From assembly GCF_036373705.1 (NCBI RefSeq), contig NC_089866.1, forward strand, positions 22,856,001-22,920,000: 64,000 nt of DNA, given 5' to 3'. The DNA is from Amia ocellicauda (taxonomy: Eukaryota > Chordata > Actinopteri > Amiiformes > Amiidae). Positions 35,001 to 47,226 of the stretch are shown piece by piece (positions within the stretch are counted from its first letter, which is position 1; the number at the start of each line of letters is the position of its first letter). The position numbers were made by a program, and so were the translations under genes. The notes under the pieces were generated by a model. It saw nothing but the letters and a program-made list of their open reading frames with translations. It made no database searches and was not told the origin of the DNA.

Positions 35001-38000
35001 TAATATATCAACCGACATTATACAGGCAATCTAGACACAGTTTGTGGTGCTTGTCAATCAAAGAGATATATTTCATCGGAGCTCTGTAATTTAATCGGGT
35101 GAAGATGCACAATTTTCGATTTGTGCGCCTGCTAGAAATATGCATCTTCACGGGAAATTTTTACGCCTCTGATGTAGGAGTTTCTAGGTGAATGCAAGTC
35201 TCCTGTTGAGATGCCCGAATTCATCAATAACATCTCCATAAGTCAGGTGAAGGCTGTAGCTAATTCATTAAATTGTGAAATCAGTTAAATGAGAAAACAG
35301 TATCACTGATGCTCCCTAATTGTCAGTAAAGAAACTTTTATTATCTCCTTTCAGTGGTGAACCTTTAAAAATTTATCTTCTTTGAAAAGTAATGTCTTAA
35401 AATGGATGCCTTCTTTTATTTGTACGAATACAGTATTTTATGGATAACATGCAACCAGGCCCAAAAAAGCACTTGTCTTGTGCAATGTGAGTAAAACCAG
35501 TTTAAATTGAATATCTGTGACTTCAGAACTGTCTTACAACAGAAATCCAGTCCTCTGGGACCACAATCCAGATAGGTGCAACTTTTTAAATCATCACTTG
35601 CATTAGACCTCAGAAAGGGGTTAAGCTGAGTTGGTTCAGTTAATAGTTAGTTTAACTAATTAAGAGCTCAGGTGGAATGAAAATGTCCAAGTACTGGAGG
35701 ATTGGATCAGACGATACTGCTCAACAGACCTATAACTATTGTGGGGTGCAATTAAATTAAACAAAGACTACTGTTCATAATGTTGACTAGAGCCAACAGT
35801 GTGTTGTTTTTACAGCTTTAAAGGTGCTCTGGGGTAACGTGGAGACGAAGCCGGAGCTGGAGGATATGGCTAAAGAGCGGGAAACGATGAAAGGGGAAAA
35901 GGCCAAGTCAGTGTGGGATGTCCTGACATCACGCTCTGTGCGATGGCAGCTGCTGACATTAGTCATCCCCTGTGGTCTTGTCCAGCTCTGTGGAATCAGT
36001 GCGGTGAGTGGTAGGAGGCATCAGGGCATCCACTTTGTAGAACGAACTTAAACATTCACAGATCTTTCCTCAAGGTTTGTATTTTTAAGAAGATTGTTGT
36101 TTTGCAGATCTACTTCTATGCTTTTGATATATTTCGTGAAGCTGGAGTCCCAGAAGATCAGATGCACTACCTCTCCATTGGAATTGGTACAGCTGAGCTA
36201 GTCACCGTAATACTGTGTGTAAGTCACAGAACTTTGTTGTGATAATAATTATTATGCAATGTGTAACAAGTGTGAGCCTGTGTGAGTGGAATATAGCAAA
36301 GCAGAGAGCTGAGCCATTGGAACCAGTCAAATGTCTTTGCTTGGAACTCAGGCTGGGAACTTGACAAAAAACTGCTGGTATGAATGTGGAATATGGCCTA
36401 TTCCAAAATGGCAAGGTAGAGAAGTAAGAAACCAAATATTGCATTCATCCTCTGTTCTGGTTCCAGTCGTTCCTGATCGATCGCACTGGCAGGAAGTGGC
36501 TGATGTCGTTCGGCTACCTTGCCATGGCAGTGCTGATGGGGATTCTTGTGGTGATGCTGTCTTTAAAGGTAAAGGGGAGTTCTCTAAGAATGAAACATCG
36601 GTCACAACTGATTTCTCCCTCCCTTTAAACTGTTGACATTACTGGCATGCCGATCTAAATACAATATCAAGAAACGTTTTACTTCTGGTGTACAGGATAT
36701 GGAAATGAACACTGGAAACTCCTTACCTGCCATGCAAATATTATTCCTATAAACAGAGGAGGTATTAGATAATATTCTTTGTTTTTCAGTAAGGATGCAA
36801 GACCCTTTTAGGAAATGTATAACTTTGTGTGACATGTTTTTATATTTAGAAATGTAATTTGATATGGTTTCTTTTCTTTTTTAGGATAAATACACCTGGA
36901 TTCCATTCTTCAACATTGCTCTCATTTTCTCTGCAATCTGTGTTTTTGGACTGGGTCCTGGTACGTATTTTACTATAATAGTAATAATAATGTACATTTC
37001 ACACTTAACTTCATATAGTTCACTGTTAATGTGTGTTTAAAACATCTTGTGTGTTGTTAATAGGTAATATCACCAACTGAACCAATTTAAATTGTGTCTC
37101 ATTTGAAGGGTTATACATGGCCAAAATATGTATAGATCCAAGAGTGGAATAACCTTTACAAATCTAGTTAATTTGGCCAACACTTTTAAAAACTGGGATA
37201 TTTTGGGTTGTGGAGATATTTAAACCTCCTGTTCTGGAAAAGAATGCATCCCCACTGTCATATCTCTAAAACTGATGTGTGATCTCTCCTCTCTCCCTCC
37301 AGCTGGAGTGGTGATGACCCTCCCTGCTGATTTGTTCCTTCAGGCTTGGAGACCCTCTGCGTACGTCATTAGTGGCACATGTAACTGGGTCGGTCTGTTC
37401 CTCATTGGGATGTTCTTCCCTTATGTAGCGGTAAGAAGCTTTCTTTTTCCGCTTCTCGTGTGTTGGGGTAGTTCAAAGAACCACAACCTAAGTCCAGGAA
37501 GGATCAGTAAAAGTTTATTTTACTACAGAAACTTCTGCAGAGAGAAAGAAGAACCATTAACATATTTTGTTCCTAAGTGCTAAATTTCTCAAATTATGCT
37601 CTATATTGACTTGATTAGCTTGATTTTGGAGGCCAAAGATAAAGAAACCAACATGACAAGAGAGTTCTTTGCTTGTCTTAGGAGTATTGTCATAGGAAGT
37701 TAGAAGTATCTCCAGGGCAGTCAATGTCACCAACATGATGCTTCATGACAGTTAGACAAAAGACAATTATGGTATGTGTTAAAGGGGGGACTTTGGTTCT
37801 CCCTTGTGTGGACACTCCAGAAAATAACCTGGATTCTCCTTCTTCTAGGATGCGATGGGCCAGTTCTGCTTCCTGATCTTTGTGGCCTACTGTGTTCTCA
37901 GTGCAGTGTTCATGCTGGTGTTCATTCCTGAAACCAAAGGCAAGACCATGGTAGAAATTATGGAGGACTTCAACAAGCTCAATTTTAAGGGCAGGGAGGT

Positions 38001-38043
38001 GGACACAGAGAAAGCAGATTTGGTCCTCGCCACCAAGCTTTGA
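32033..38043 (+). CDS. Gene B: class II GLUT sugar transporter (SLC2A11-like), complete, 12 exons
   Basis: A twelve-pass sugar carrier of 495 residues. Exons: 32033-32056, 32133-32231, 32448-32608, 33050-33174, 33384-33513, 34641-34789, 35816-36003, 36108-36218, 36467-36568, 36885-36960, 37303-37430, 37849-38043. Exons 2 to 11 have exactly the same lengths as in gene A. Marks of the family: GIGGSFQYGIQVSIMASPSE in helix 1, YGRKKCLLFNN, ECSPKKLRG, PETPRYLYIDKGD, VQLCGISAIYFYAF in helix 7, DRTGRKWLMSFGY and PETKGKTMVEI near the end. Helix 7 lacks the ND pair seen after LCG in gene A and human GLUT11, and ELFDQ-type sequence near helix 10 reads DLFLQAWRPSA, so transport preference may differ. 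Overall nearest to GLUT11 among GLUTs I know. Gene C is its close tandem copy. Confidence 0.9.
33790..34454. repeat. 665-bp intron 5 tract identical to gene C 59364-60028
   Basis: Read side by side, the two stretches show no difference over 665 bases, whereas the 250 bases before them differ at many places. It is non-coding in both genes. The cause is inferred in the findings. Confidence 0.85.
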
Positions 38044-39021
38044 GAACATCCAACATTATTATTCATTATTCTGTTTTCTTCTCCATACAGGGCTAAATTA
38101 AATGTTTTTTGTCAGGGTGTGAATTCCTAAGACTTGTTTAAACATGCATGTACTGATTTGTGAAAATGTAAAACCTTTATCAGTACTGGGAAATCTATTG
38201 TAAGCACTTTATGTTGTAGTAATATGCTGTATATGCTGAATATAACTAGACATGCTTTTTGTTTGTGACAGTTTTCTTGACTGTGATTACTGTATTCATC
38301 TTTCTTCAGCCAAGAGATTTATTTTTGAATGACTGAAAATGAAAGGGACTGAAAATAAGAACTATGCATTTTTATCAGAATATATATCAAAGATGTTTTA
38401 TTATTAAAATACATATCTGATTTGAAATGTGTTTATATTAAGTTCAGATAACCCAAAACACTTTATTTTTTTTAAACAAAGATGCTGGTTTTAAAAGGTG
38501 TTTTCTATTTTTCATTTGGATTCTGAACAACTTTTTTTCTTGTAAACTTGAAAAAGGTAAAATTGATTTGCAGTGACCCTTCCCTCTAAGGGGACAAGTG
38601 GACCAAAACCATGCCACGAAAAGACCCCCCACAGCATAACAGAGCCTCCGGACCCTCCTCACTGTAGGGGTCCAGTAGTCAGGCCTGTACCATTCTCTTG
38701 GTGTCCCACACATGCACTTGCCCACTTGTGGAGAACACTAGCCAGTTGAGCGTCTTTGTGACAGAAGCTCCTGCCATTTGTGCCTCAATAATGACCCCTC
38801 TTTCAAAGTCACTTAGATCCTTTCCTCTTGCCATCTTGATCCAAAATAGAGGTCAACTGGGCCTGTTCAGCATTTGTATACATGCCACAGAGTATGATAG
38901 GATGTTATTTGCTTAATTGTATAATGCAGTACACCTGTTTGGAGGCATCTGCATTCATTATGTTCCTCCACTCATTTATTCAGGATTTTCCTTTAATTTG
39001 TCACCCATCTGTATCTATGTA

Positions 39022-39062
<41 letters not shown>

Positions 39063-40159
39063 GGATTAAAGGCAGTTTTTGTGCTTAGAGCCTAGAGTTG
39101 ATCTACATGAATTGATCACTCAAAAGCAGTTCCTTGATCATGTGAATGACTCCAGTGGCCAGTAAAGCCACAACCAACCACATCTCCTAATAACAATGAT
39201 CATTCATATCCTCTACCGCTAGCACCTGAACATTTCCAACTTAAATGAATAAGGCTTTAGCTTACTTTAAATATATACCTTTGTTATATAACATAATATG
39301 TGTAGAAAATGTAACTACATTTTCCTTATAATCATCATCATCAAACTTTATCGATCCACTGGTGGTTGAAGGCCTCCCTAAGATGTTTCCACTCCCCCCG
39401 ATGTTTTGCTCTTCTCTTCTCTCTCTCTGGAACTCTTCCCTGACCCTCCACAATATGAAGCAGTCTAGCTTCCTGCTCTATCCAACTAGGGATCATATTA
39501 CTTCATATGATGCCCCCATCCCAGATGAGTCTCATTCAGAAACAAACCTACATTAAAAACTCAGTTAAAAAGTCCAGATTTGCAGAGTGGTTCAACAAAA
39601 ATGTACAAGACAGCTTATGTAAAACATTATTACACATATGATAATCTCATTCTCCTTGCTGCTGACAGATTGTAAATTAGCTATAAATATTAGAGTCTAT
39701 GTATGTGTTCTTGTAAGAGCAAGTTGAGCAGACACAGCAGTAAATTACTGGTTTGGGTCAGAGTGTTATTTGGCTTTGAACTTGTGCACAGTAAATGCTA
39801 CAATATGTAAAAATGTTTTCACTCATCACTTTAACTACATTTCATGAATGAAAATCAAATATTTATGAAAACAACAGACTTTATTTGTCATCCTCAAATT
39901 AGGAACAATATAAATCTGACTTTTCATATGTTGTTGTATGTCCTTTATTCCGCACCTTTGTGTGTTTCTCAATTTCCATTTTACAATCACCCAATATCTC
40001 CCCACACAGGATCCTTTGATCTCAGCACACCAACACAGCAATAGCAAAGCTTTTATTTATATTATAATGGAGATGGAAAGGCAGCAACGCCCCACTTGAT
40101 TAATATGTGCCAATCTGTGCAAGGGCTGCTGGGAAGAGGCTTAAAGACTGTATAAAGTT
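38044..40159. other. 3' flank of gene B and intergenic DNA
   Basis: The first ~390 bases are probably the 3' UTR of gene B (an ATTAAA lies at about 38403). At 38570-39000 is a block with the texture of a dispersed repeat. An AT microsatellite occupies 39024-39059. No other gene is seen. Confidence 0.5.
39024..39059. repeat. AT dinucleotide microsatellite
   Basis: About 18 uninterrupted AT units. Confidence 0.95.
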
Positions 40160-41062
40160 AATTAATTACATTTCAATTGTTGTGCGTTAGTTACGTTCTG
40201 TACTGTCGTTTATTCCCCTTTTCTGCATGTCTGTTTTGTATTTAGTTCCCCCCGTGTTCAGTTATATGGGCTCTGAATAGCCCCAGCCATTATTCTGCAT
40301 TAAGTTCAGCTATCACTGCCGCTCTGCCTTTGTAAAGGCAGGACATAAACACAAGTGTGAAAAAAAATGTTTGCCTTTAGTGGTGTCTGACTCATTGTTT
40401 CGAACCCAGAAGGGTTGGTAGCAAAACCAAAACTGCTACATTAGTGTGAGAAGTGGGATACATTGATCACTCAGTGAATGAGGTAGACTCGGCCAAGAGG
40501 AAGAGGACGGCACTGAGGAGTCAGCTGCAAGCAAGGCTAGAAGACCTGGAGAGGGAGACTGCCTCGCTTAGCTTCCAACTCCAATGGGAGCAGTGCCACT
40601 CTTTCCCCAGCAAAGGGCGAGCTGAGGGATCGGAACCAAAACAGATCCAGGGAGTAAGCCGGCTGGAAGACAGGGTTCCTGGATGGATGATCACGTGGAG
40701 GTGGCGAACAGGGCCTGGGACATTCTCTGCCAACGGTGCGGCAAAAGAGGACACAAAGCCGTCGGGAAACTCTCCTAGAAGAGTGACATTCCTCCAGCTA
40801 CAACACTCCCTCTGATTCAACAGTCGCGCCTGATGATGCTGCGAAGTGTAACCCTGGAGCCATCTCCCGTAAAACAGACACATGATGGGTGAACAGTCAG
40901 GGCGTGTAACTCGCTCATGCTTCAGTGACACTTGCTTGAGGTCAACTGATTGCAAGGGCTCAAATGTGGCATTCCCGCTCAGGTGCCAGGTTCAGTACTG
41001 GAGCAGGCCTGGGTTGGGATGCCAAAGCGTGCCCTGCACGGGGTGCTACCAGTAGAACTGTC
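40160..41062 (+). mobile_element. Decayed Gypsy-type LTR element fragment: LTR end, primer site, gag remnant
   Basis: LTR-like sequence ends with CTGCTACA at 40440 and is followed at once by TTAGTGTGAGAAGTGGGAT, close to the primer-binding sites of fish Gypsy elements. Downstream coding remnants include a zinc knuckle at about 40727 reading CQRCGKRGHKAVG, whose last cysteine is lost. Frames are broken and pol is missing: the fragment runs into a DIRS-like element. The left edge of the LTR is not defined. Confidence 0.6.
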
Positions 41063-41064
41063 AC

Positions 41065-42316
41065 TCATTCCTGATCTTCTCCTGCACCACTGGGAGAAGA
41101 GGGAACAGAGGGAACAGTGGGAACCCATAGAGGAGACAGCGCGGCCATGTGTGGGTTAGTGCGTTGATCCCCAGGGTTCCTGAGTGGTCTCAGACGGAGA
41201 ACCATAGTAGGCAATACGTGGACTCCGACGAAGCGAAGAGGTCCACTTCTGTCCTGCCATAGCAGCTCCAAAGCTCCGGTGCCATTCCGAAACTGGGATG
41301 GGAGGTCTTCTGCCGTGTTGGAGATGCCCGGGAGGTGAACTGCTCTGATAGAACAGAGCTGAGGCTGCGTCCATAGAAGCAGACGCCGCACTAGATGATA
41401 TAGTGTGTGCGACCGGAGACCTCCTTGCCTGTTGATATAGCCAACCACTGCTATGTTGTCCATCTGAACTAACACATAACTGCCCTGAAGGGTCAGAAGG
41501 AAGTGAAGAACTCCGAGGAGCACAGCCCGTAATTCCAGGGCATTGATATGGAGGGCCCTTACGGGCGCTGTCCAAGTGCCCCAGACTCCTTGTTCATTGC
41601 AGACAGCTCCCCAACCCTGCTTGGAGGCATCTGTTGTCAGAACCAATGTGGCAAATTGGCCCCAGGGGCACACCGAACATCATTCGATGTGCTCTGTCGC
41701 GGCGAGGATGCATCCCGTGGTAACCGAACCACCACTGCAGAGGCCTTAAGTGAAATAGGCCGAGTGGGAGGGTTTGGGACACAGCCGCTAGGAGGCCCGG
41801 CAGCCTCTGGCAAGGGACACCCTGACACGGTCTCTTAAACAAAAGAGTGGGAGACACGTGCTTATGGAGGCAACTCTCTCTAGCACCAGTGTGGACAGCA
41901 TGGTGATGGAATTGAGGCCCAGTCCGAGGAAATGTGCCTGCCGAGTTGGCACGAGACAGGTTTTCTCTCGGTTGACCAACTCAGAGAGATGGTCGAGGAT
42001 CAGGCTCATGTGGCTCTGAACCTGGTCCCTGTAGCTTGAAAAGATCATCTCTAGATAATTGAGGACGCGGACCCCCCTGGCAACGAAAGGCGGCCAAAAT
42101 AGCATTCATGCACTTGGAAAAAGTGCAGGCCGAATGGGAGAACAAACTCATACGCTTGGCCTTGGAAGGCGAAGCGGAGAAACTTCCTATGTGCCTGCAC
42201 GATGCTGATGCATCTTTCAAGTCCACCAAGGTGAACCAGTCTCCAGGCTTGATGACCTGTGACATGGCATGCAAGGTGAGCACCTTGAGGCAGCAGTTCA
42301 GGTACCTCAGATCCAA
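41065..42316 (-). pseudogene. DIRS-like retrotransposon remnant: reverse transcriptase and RNase H
   Basis: Reading on the minus strand, 42316 to about 41788 carries broken RT sequence (MDLRYLNCCLKVL, GDWFTLVDLKDA, then KTCLVPTRQAHFLGLGLNS in another frame), and 41673-41065 carries RNase H (LTTDASKQGWGAVCNEQGVW, HINALELRAVLLGVLHFL, MDNIAVVGYINRQGG). This RT-RNase H pair and its wording are typical of fish DIRS elements, which move with a tyrosine recombinase. No recombinase part was found. Frameshifts and a lost active-site region show it is dead. Confidence 0.8.
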
Positions 42317-42459
42317 GATGGGGTGGAAACCAGCATTTTTTTTTTGGGCACTAGGAAGTATGGGGAATAGAATCCCTCATGGTCAGCAGGGGGGCAGGGC
42401 TGCTGCCTGGGGTCTGGATTTCAATGGATTTCCATTTTGTTAGCTCTAGTTCTAATCAC

Positions 42460-43260
42460 GCGTTTCTTTATCCACAGGTGCCGCCCCTGCCCAGGGCTGT
42501 AGGAGAAAACCGGTAAGTAAACCAAGTCTGTAAACAGCCGCGTCCATTTTTCAAATCCACACCACAGGTAGGTAAACAATGACTAATTAAGCAAAGTCCT
42601 AAGTAAGGCTGTGTAACAATCACAAATCTCTGCTTCCAATGCCACAGTCTCGAGATGGGAAGACAGGTTAGTACAACACAGTGAGCACACTCCTATGTAG
42701 TCTTATTAAATAACAGTCTTGTGTATCCAAATCACTTGAGTTTCAATGTCTATGCTGGGGAGCAGCACCGCACACCTCTCGGGAAGCAAAGCAACAACGG
42801 AAAAGCTGAACGGTAATAAAGATTTCTTCGCAAAACAATGCCTTTGTTTTATGTCTTTCTTTACCACTATAAGCCAGCCACATGAAAAAGGGTAATACTC
42901 ATCCGTTATACTGTGCCAGCACTGGAACGATTGCTGTAGGAAAATCTCTGTCCTATCCGCCACTCACGACCACCTGTGCTGGACCCCAGTTGTTCTCGGT
43001 ATTCACACACTCCGTGGCTTAGACAGCTCTGTGCTGCACTGCAACTAAGCAATAGAAGGTTTAGCTCCGCTTCCCCAGGTCAACGAACAGAGTCCTGTGC
43101 TGTGCTCAGCCTGCTCACTGCATACAACGCAATATGGAATGTGGACAGGATCTGCTGAATGCCAGTTACCGTCGGCTTATAAAACCTTGAGAGACCAGTC
43201 ATTATACAAATTGGGCTTGATATCACAGGCAACCAACCAGATGGGCTATCAGTCACTGAT
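42460..43260 (-). mobile_element. Possible terminal/promoter region of the DIRS-like element
   Basis: Read on the minus strand, this has a TTTATAAG box (about 43179-43186) and, further on, sequence with an AATAA-type signal (about 42700-42710), an arrangement expected of a retroelement promoter end. No terminal repeat partner was found, so the link to the DIRS remnant is inference from position and direction. Confidence 0.3.
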
Positions 43261-43286
43261 TTAGGTTGGGTGGGTTTGTGACCAAC

Positions 43287-43502
43287 CTAGGAGGAGAGAG
43301 GTGAGAATGAAGAAAAGGAAGATCGATTAGGAGGAGATTTAGGCGTGATGGAAGAGGAGAAGCGACACTTGAAGAGCTTGCGGATGTCTGTTATATTAGA
43401 GGAGAAGAAGGAGGCAAAATCATCAGCAGAGAGAAAGGGGAGGAGGAAAGGGAGGGGGGGTGAAGAGGGAGTAAATGGTGGAGTAGACTTTGTGGGGGTT
43501 AT
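43287..43502 (-). pseudogene. L2-like LINE ORF fragment, 3' part
   Basis: The minus-strand frame includes LSADDFASFFSSNITDIRK, the kind of linker found between endonuclease and reverse transcriptase in fish L2-type LINEs. It continues the fragment at 45785-46385; an LTR inserted between them. Confidence 0.55.
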
Positions 43503-45784
43503 TGTCACGAGGGGGACGTGGCGGGCATTGAAATCTCTCAATTGTTTAATTATTTATTTTGAGTCTTATCACTTATTATTGTAACTGTGTGCACTTATTA
43601 TTTCACGATCACTGACTTTTTACCATATGAAGTGTGTTCTTTTCACTTCTCATTTGATTTGATTTATTTTTCCTTTATTATTGGTTTATTGGTATGGGGG
43701 ATTGGTATGTGGGACTATATTGAAGGAGGGATTGTTAATCTTATTCAACTATTGTTCTTACCTGCAGCCTGCCAGTGTCCCGTCTGGCCGACGGGGCACT
43801 GGTCTGGTTTCCTAGGAAAAGAAGGACGCAAGAGCACAAGGGCTTTGAGAGGGAGGCGGCTGTACTTTTCATATGGAGTCACACCTACCTGTGGTGGTTG
43901 CGGTTTTGACTGTATCTGGAAGGGAGTAAGGAAATGTGTTAATGCTCTTCGGTATTTTTGCTAGTTGTATGGGAATTACTGGGTTTTATAAACTTTTTAG
44001 AACTATATAGCTTCCTTTTCATTATTTTCCTAAGTTATATTTTGGGTAGGGGTTTTAGTATTTTATTGCCTGATTGTTGCCTACGCCACCCCCGGTTAAT
44101 TTATGGTGAGGAGGGGGACCTCACAACCTCCCTTTCCCCACACAGGCTAGGCTCAAATCTCAGGCACACACACCAATAGCAGCAAGTTGTTTGTAAACAA
44201 GCAATTTATTACAAAAATGTTGCACGAGTATTTCAAAGGGCCAAAAGTTTAAGTTAGTTCTTTTTGAAAATTAAAAACTATTTTAAAATGCCTTTAATCT
44301 AGGGGCAATAAAAAAAGATAAAAATAAGGAAATGGGCAATTGATTATTCTAATAAAAAGTATCCATAAAACCAGCCCAACTAAATATAACAAAATAAAAC
44401 ACAACAAACCATAGCCCAAGCTCTGAATTGTTAACTCTAGATTCTCCTCAGTCTTTCCCTGACCAGGAGACAGTCGCGCACCACATCGTATTCTGTATTG
44501 CCTTCCTCCTGATACAGTCACGGTCAGTGTTCTCCAAAGACCACTGGCGAGGGAAACTCAAACCAGGGCTAACTATACGGCGTCCCGCGTTGTCTTCGCA
44601 GCTCCAGCCGCTGCTGCCGGGAGGAGATGGGGAGAGAGAGAAAGCAGGAATCAAAAGCACAGAAAATACAGGGAAGTCATTTTAAATCGCTTCAGCGCAC
44701 TGGATGAGAACTAATTTCTCCTCTATTCTACCTCCCATTCTATAGTTCTTTGATCGCATTGTCTCTCCCCACAGGTTTTAATTTCCACAGGCCGAAGAGT
44801 CGTCTGTCTTTGAGTGATCCCAAGTTCGCTGGCCCTACAAAAGCCCCTCAATCATACACATCACTGATCAGGAACACATTCTTTTCAGACCAAGAAATCA
44901 GTCTTTCCACAAGGGTGAAAAGAGTGGGGGAGGCTTCTGGAAACGAGGGCAGGTCACAGCAACAACAGCTTGCAACTGAATCAACACATATACTCTTAAC
45001 GAGAGTATAAATTCCCAAAAGTAGTACACTTAGCTTCTCCCAGTCGGAAATCCTCACGACCACCGCAGCTTTTCACTTCTCCAACCATTCAACGCCAGTA
45101 GACCCTGGTGTCCTGCTTGCAGTCCAGAATCTCTCCAGGAGGAAAGAACAAAAGAAAACAACTCCTCACTGCTCCACAGGCAGGCTTTTTAAAGTCCACA
45201 TCCTCAGTTCCAGAGAGGTGGGGAGGAAAGGAAAAAGTGCACAGATTGGTCAGTCAGGGAACCAACACCCAGTGTGACAGGTGAGCTGCGTTTGGGCTCA
45301 AAGGCTCATAAGTAACAAAGATATAAAAAAAAAAAACTGCAATCAATTAACTAATTAAGGTAATGAAACAAAACCAAAAGGCATTACAATAGTGAAAATA
45401 GAACACAAATAGTGCATCAACATATAATACTCAAAGAAAAATAAACAACCCAAAAATACACCAATATAAATAACCAATGTAATTAACCCATAATCACCAA
45501 TAAAAGCACCATCTGCAATATGATTAATTAAACATAGTTTTATTTAATTATAATCATATTCCCTGCTATAACTATTATCACCCATGAACAGTCTTCATGC
45601 CCTGTCTGGATTGTGTTTGTAAATAAACATTATTACTCTTACCTGTCTTTGTGGTGTTGTCTTGGGGTCCTGCCAAGCCTGCCCGGGGAGAGAGAGAGTG
45701 GGTACAATGAGGTCCTCTCTGCTTCTAAAAAGAGGTGGCATGGTCGTGTAGTGTGTTGCCCCTGTCACCCACTAGGTGGTGACA
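43503..45784 (+). mobile_element. Solo LTR (about 830 bp) interrupted by a second LTR
   Basis: Ends are TGTCACGAGG and GGTGGTGACA, inverted at the tips, with TTAT on both sides (43499-43502 and 45785-45788) as a 4-bp target duplication inside the L2-like LINE. An AATAAA signal (about 45620) near the right end sets the direction as plus. The last ~180 bases match, in reverse, the first ~190 bases of 50615-51791. Removing the nested insert 44075-45520 leaves about 830 bases. Confidence 0.65.
44075..45520 (-). mobile_element. Nested second solo LTR
   Basis: Begins TGTTGCCTACG and ends ATCTGCAATA, flanked by TGAT at 44071-44074 and 45521-45524. The end should read CA, so one mutation is needed. 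Reverse-strand features (an AATAAATTG signal at about 44205 and TTTAAAAAG at about 45190) fit an LTR on the minus strand. Its first ~130 bases share the layout of the LTR at 50615. Boundaries are moderate. Confidence 0.45.
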
Positions 45785-46385
45785 TTATTGACAGAGGATT
45801 CAGAGTGATTGGAAGCAAGACTTCTTGACTGAGGTAAGTGAGGAGGAGAATGTAGACCGTAGAGAGCGGTAGAGGTCGAGGGCAGCTGGGAGTTTGGACC
45901 TCTTCCACTTCTGTTCAGCGGTGTGGAGAGTGGATTGCGCTGAGCGGAGGATGAAGGAGATCCTGGGCTGTGGAGAGGAGGGACGGACAGGACAAGATGT
46001 GAGAGGACAGAGAAAATCAAGGGAGGAGGTGAGGCGAACAAAGTGGAAGTAGCACAGTTAACAGACTGATGGGAAAAAAAAGTCAATGAAAGGTAAGGGA
46101 GTAATAGCAGTAGAGGTCAGGTGGAGGGGGAGATGGAGCTGAGATTACAGTGGAAGGTGACAGTGTGAGTGGGAGGGAGGGAGGGGAAAGAAAGAGAGAG
46201 AGGTAGTCAGGAATGAGAAGGCAAAGATCAAAACACAGTTAGTAATAAAGATAGGAAAAGTACTCTCAAGAGACTTCACAAAGTGCCAGAGGAAGAGAGT
46301 GGAATATACTGTGTAGAGGGAGGCAGGTAACAGGGTTGTGAGTGCTGGACCAATGGGAAGAGGAGGAGGAAACAAGTGCACATGG
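45785..46385 (-). pseudogene. L2-like LINE ORF fragment, 5' part
   Basis: The minus-strand reading includes KLPAALDLYRSL and STFSSSLTSVKKS with stops and frame breaks, typical wording of the region just before the LSADDFASFF linker in fish L2-type LINEs. The downstream part is at 43287-43502. Confidence 0.5.
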
Positions 46386-46405
46386 GTTGAGAGGAATGTT
46401 AATTG

Positions 46406-46914
46406 TGTTATGCCCTGCTCATTATTGCCTTAAGGTGATTGGTGTGGGTGGAGATTCTGGTGCACTATGTTTGATGGGCGTGACCTCACTGGATCTATAA
46501 AGCCTCCAAGCTCTTGAATTAAGAGAAGCTCCCTCAAAAATGCTTGGTTTGTGTGTGATTGTTTATTTTTTGTTTTGTTTGTAGTTTTCATTTTCTTTGT
46601 TTCCCCTTTTAAGGAATATATTTGTCTTTTCTTTTTGGCTTCCCACGGCAGGGCGGTGAGTAATGTAACCCCTTTATGTTGTTTTGTTTCTTTTACTCTT
46701 TTGCCGCCCTGCCATGGTATAGACCACCTTGTTGGATAGAGGGAATGCCTTTAAACTATTGTATTAGCCTTTATATTTTTGTTATCCTGGTTTAAGTTGT
46801 GGAATTAAAGTGTAGTGATCTATGCTTTTATATTGTTGGAAGTGACTCTGCTTTAATCTGCTTGGTGGCTTTGTTTACACTGTGTTCTTGGTGAGCGCTA
46901 TTGTGGCCATAACA
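46406..46914 (+). repeat. 5' LTR of the Gmr1-like element (509 bp)
   Basis: Contains a TATAAAGCC box (about 46496) and ends ATAACA. It aligns with 49960-50426 with many substitutions and indels. Confidence 0.9.
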
Positions 46915-46928
46915 TAAAATGGGGGGGC

Positions 46929-47226
46929 TTGTCCGGGAGCTTTTTGCTCCAATTGATTATACAATTTTACATTTATGGAGTTGAATTTATGGCAGTTTTC
47001 CAAAGCGCTGACTGTGGAGCAGTTCGATCACTTGTTCCAAAAGCTGCGCCTTGGTGCTTGCTACTTATGAAAATGAAGTTGTTAAGGGCAGCCGAAAGGC
47101 TGATGTTAAAGCTGCAATTGCAATTGCAGTTTGTGTTGATAGGATGTCTAAGGACTGCCCAAGAATTTCAGGTTCCAGATGGGGCTAATTTTTCCAGTAT
47201 CCATACGAAAGCCCGTTTCCCATGCA
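46929..47226 (+). pseudogene. Gag N-terminal remnant of the Gmr1-like element
   Basis: A broken frame after the primer site includes LTVEQFDHL and KADVKAAI-like wording in shifting frames. It is cut by the small hAT-type insertion at 47227. Confidence 0.45.

Noticed and set aside
43587..43964. A 125-residue plus-strand frame with hydrophobic stretches
   Set aside because: It lies inside LTR sequence and matches no family; hydrophobicity follows from T-rich DNA.
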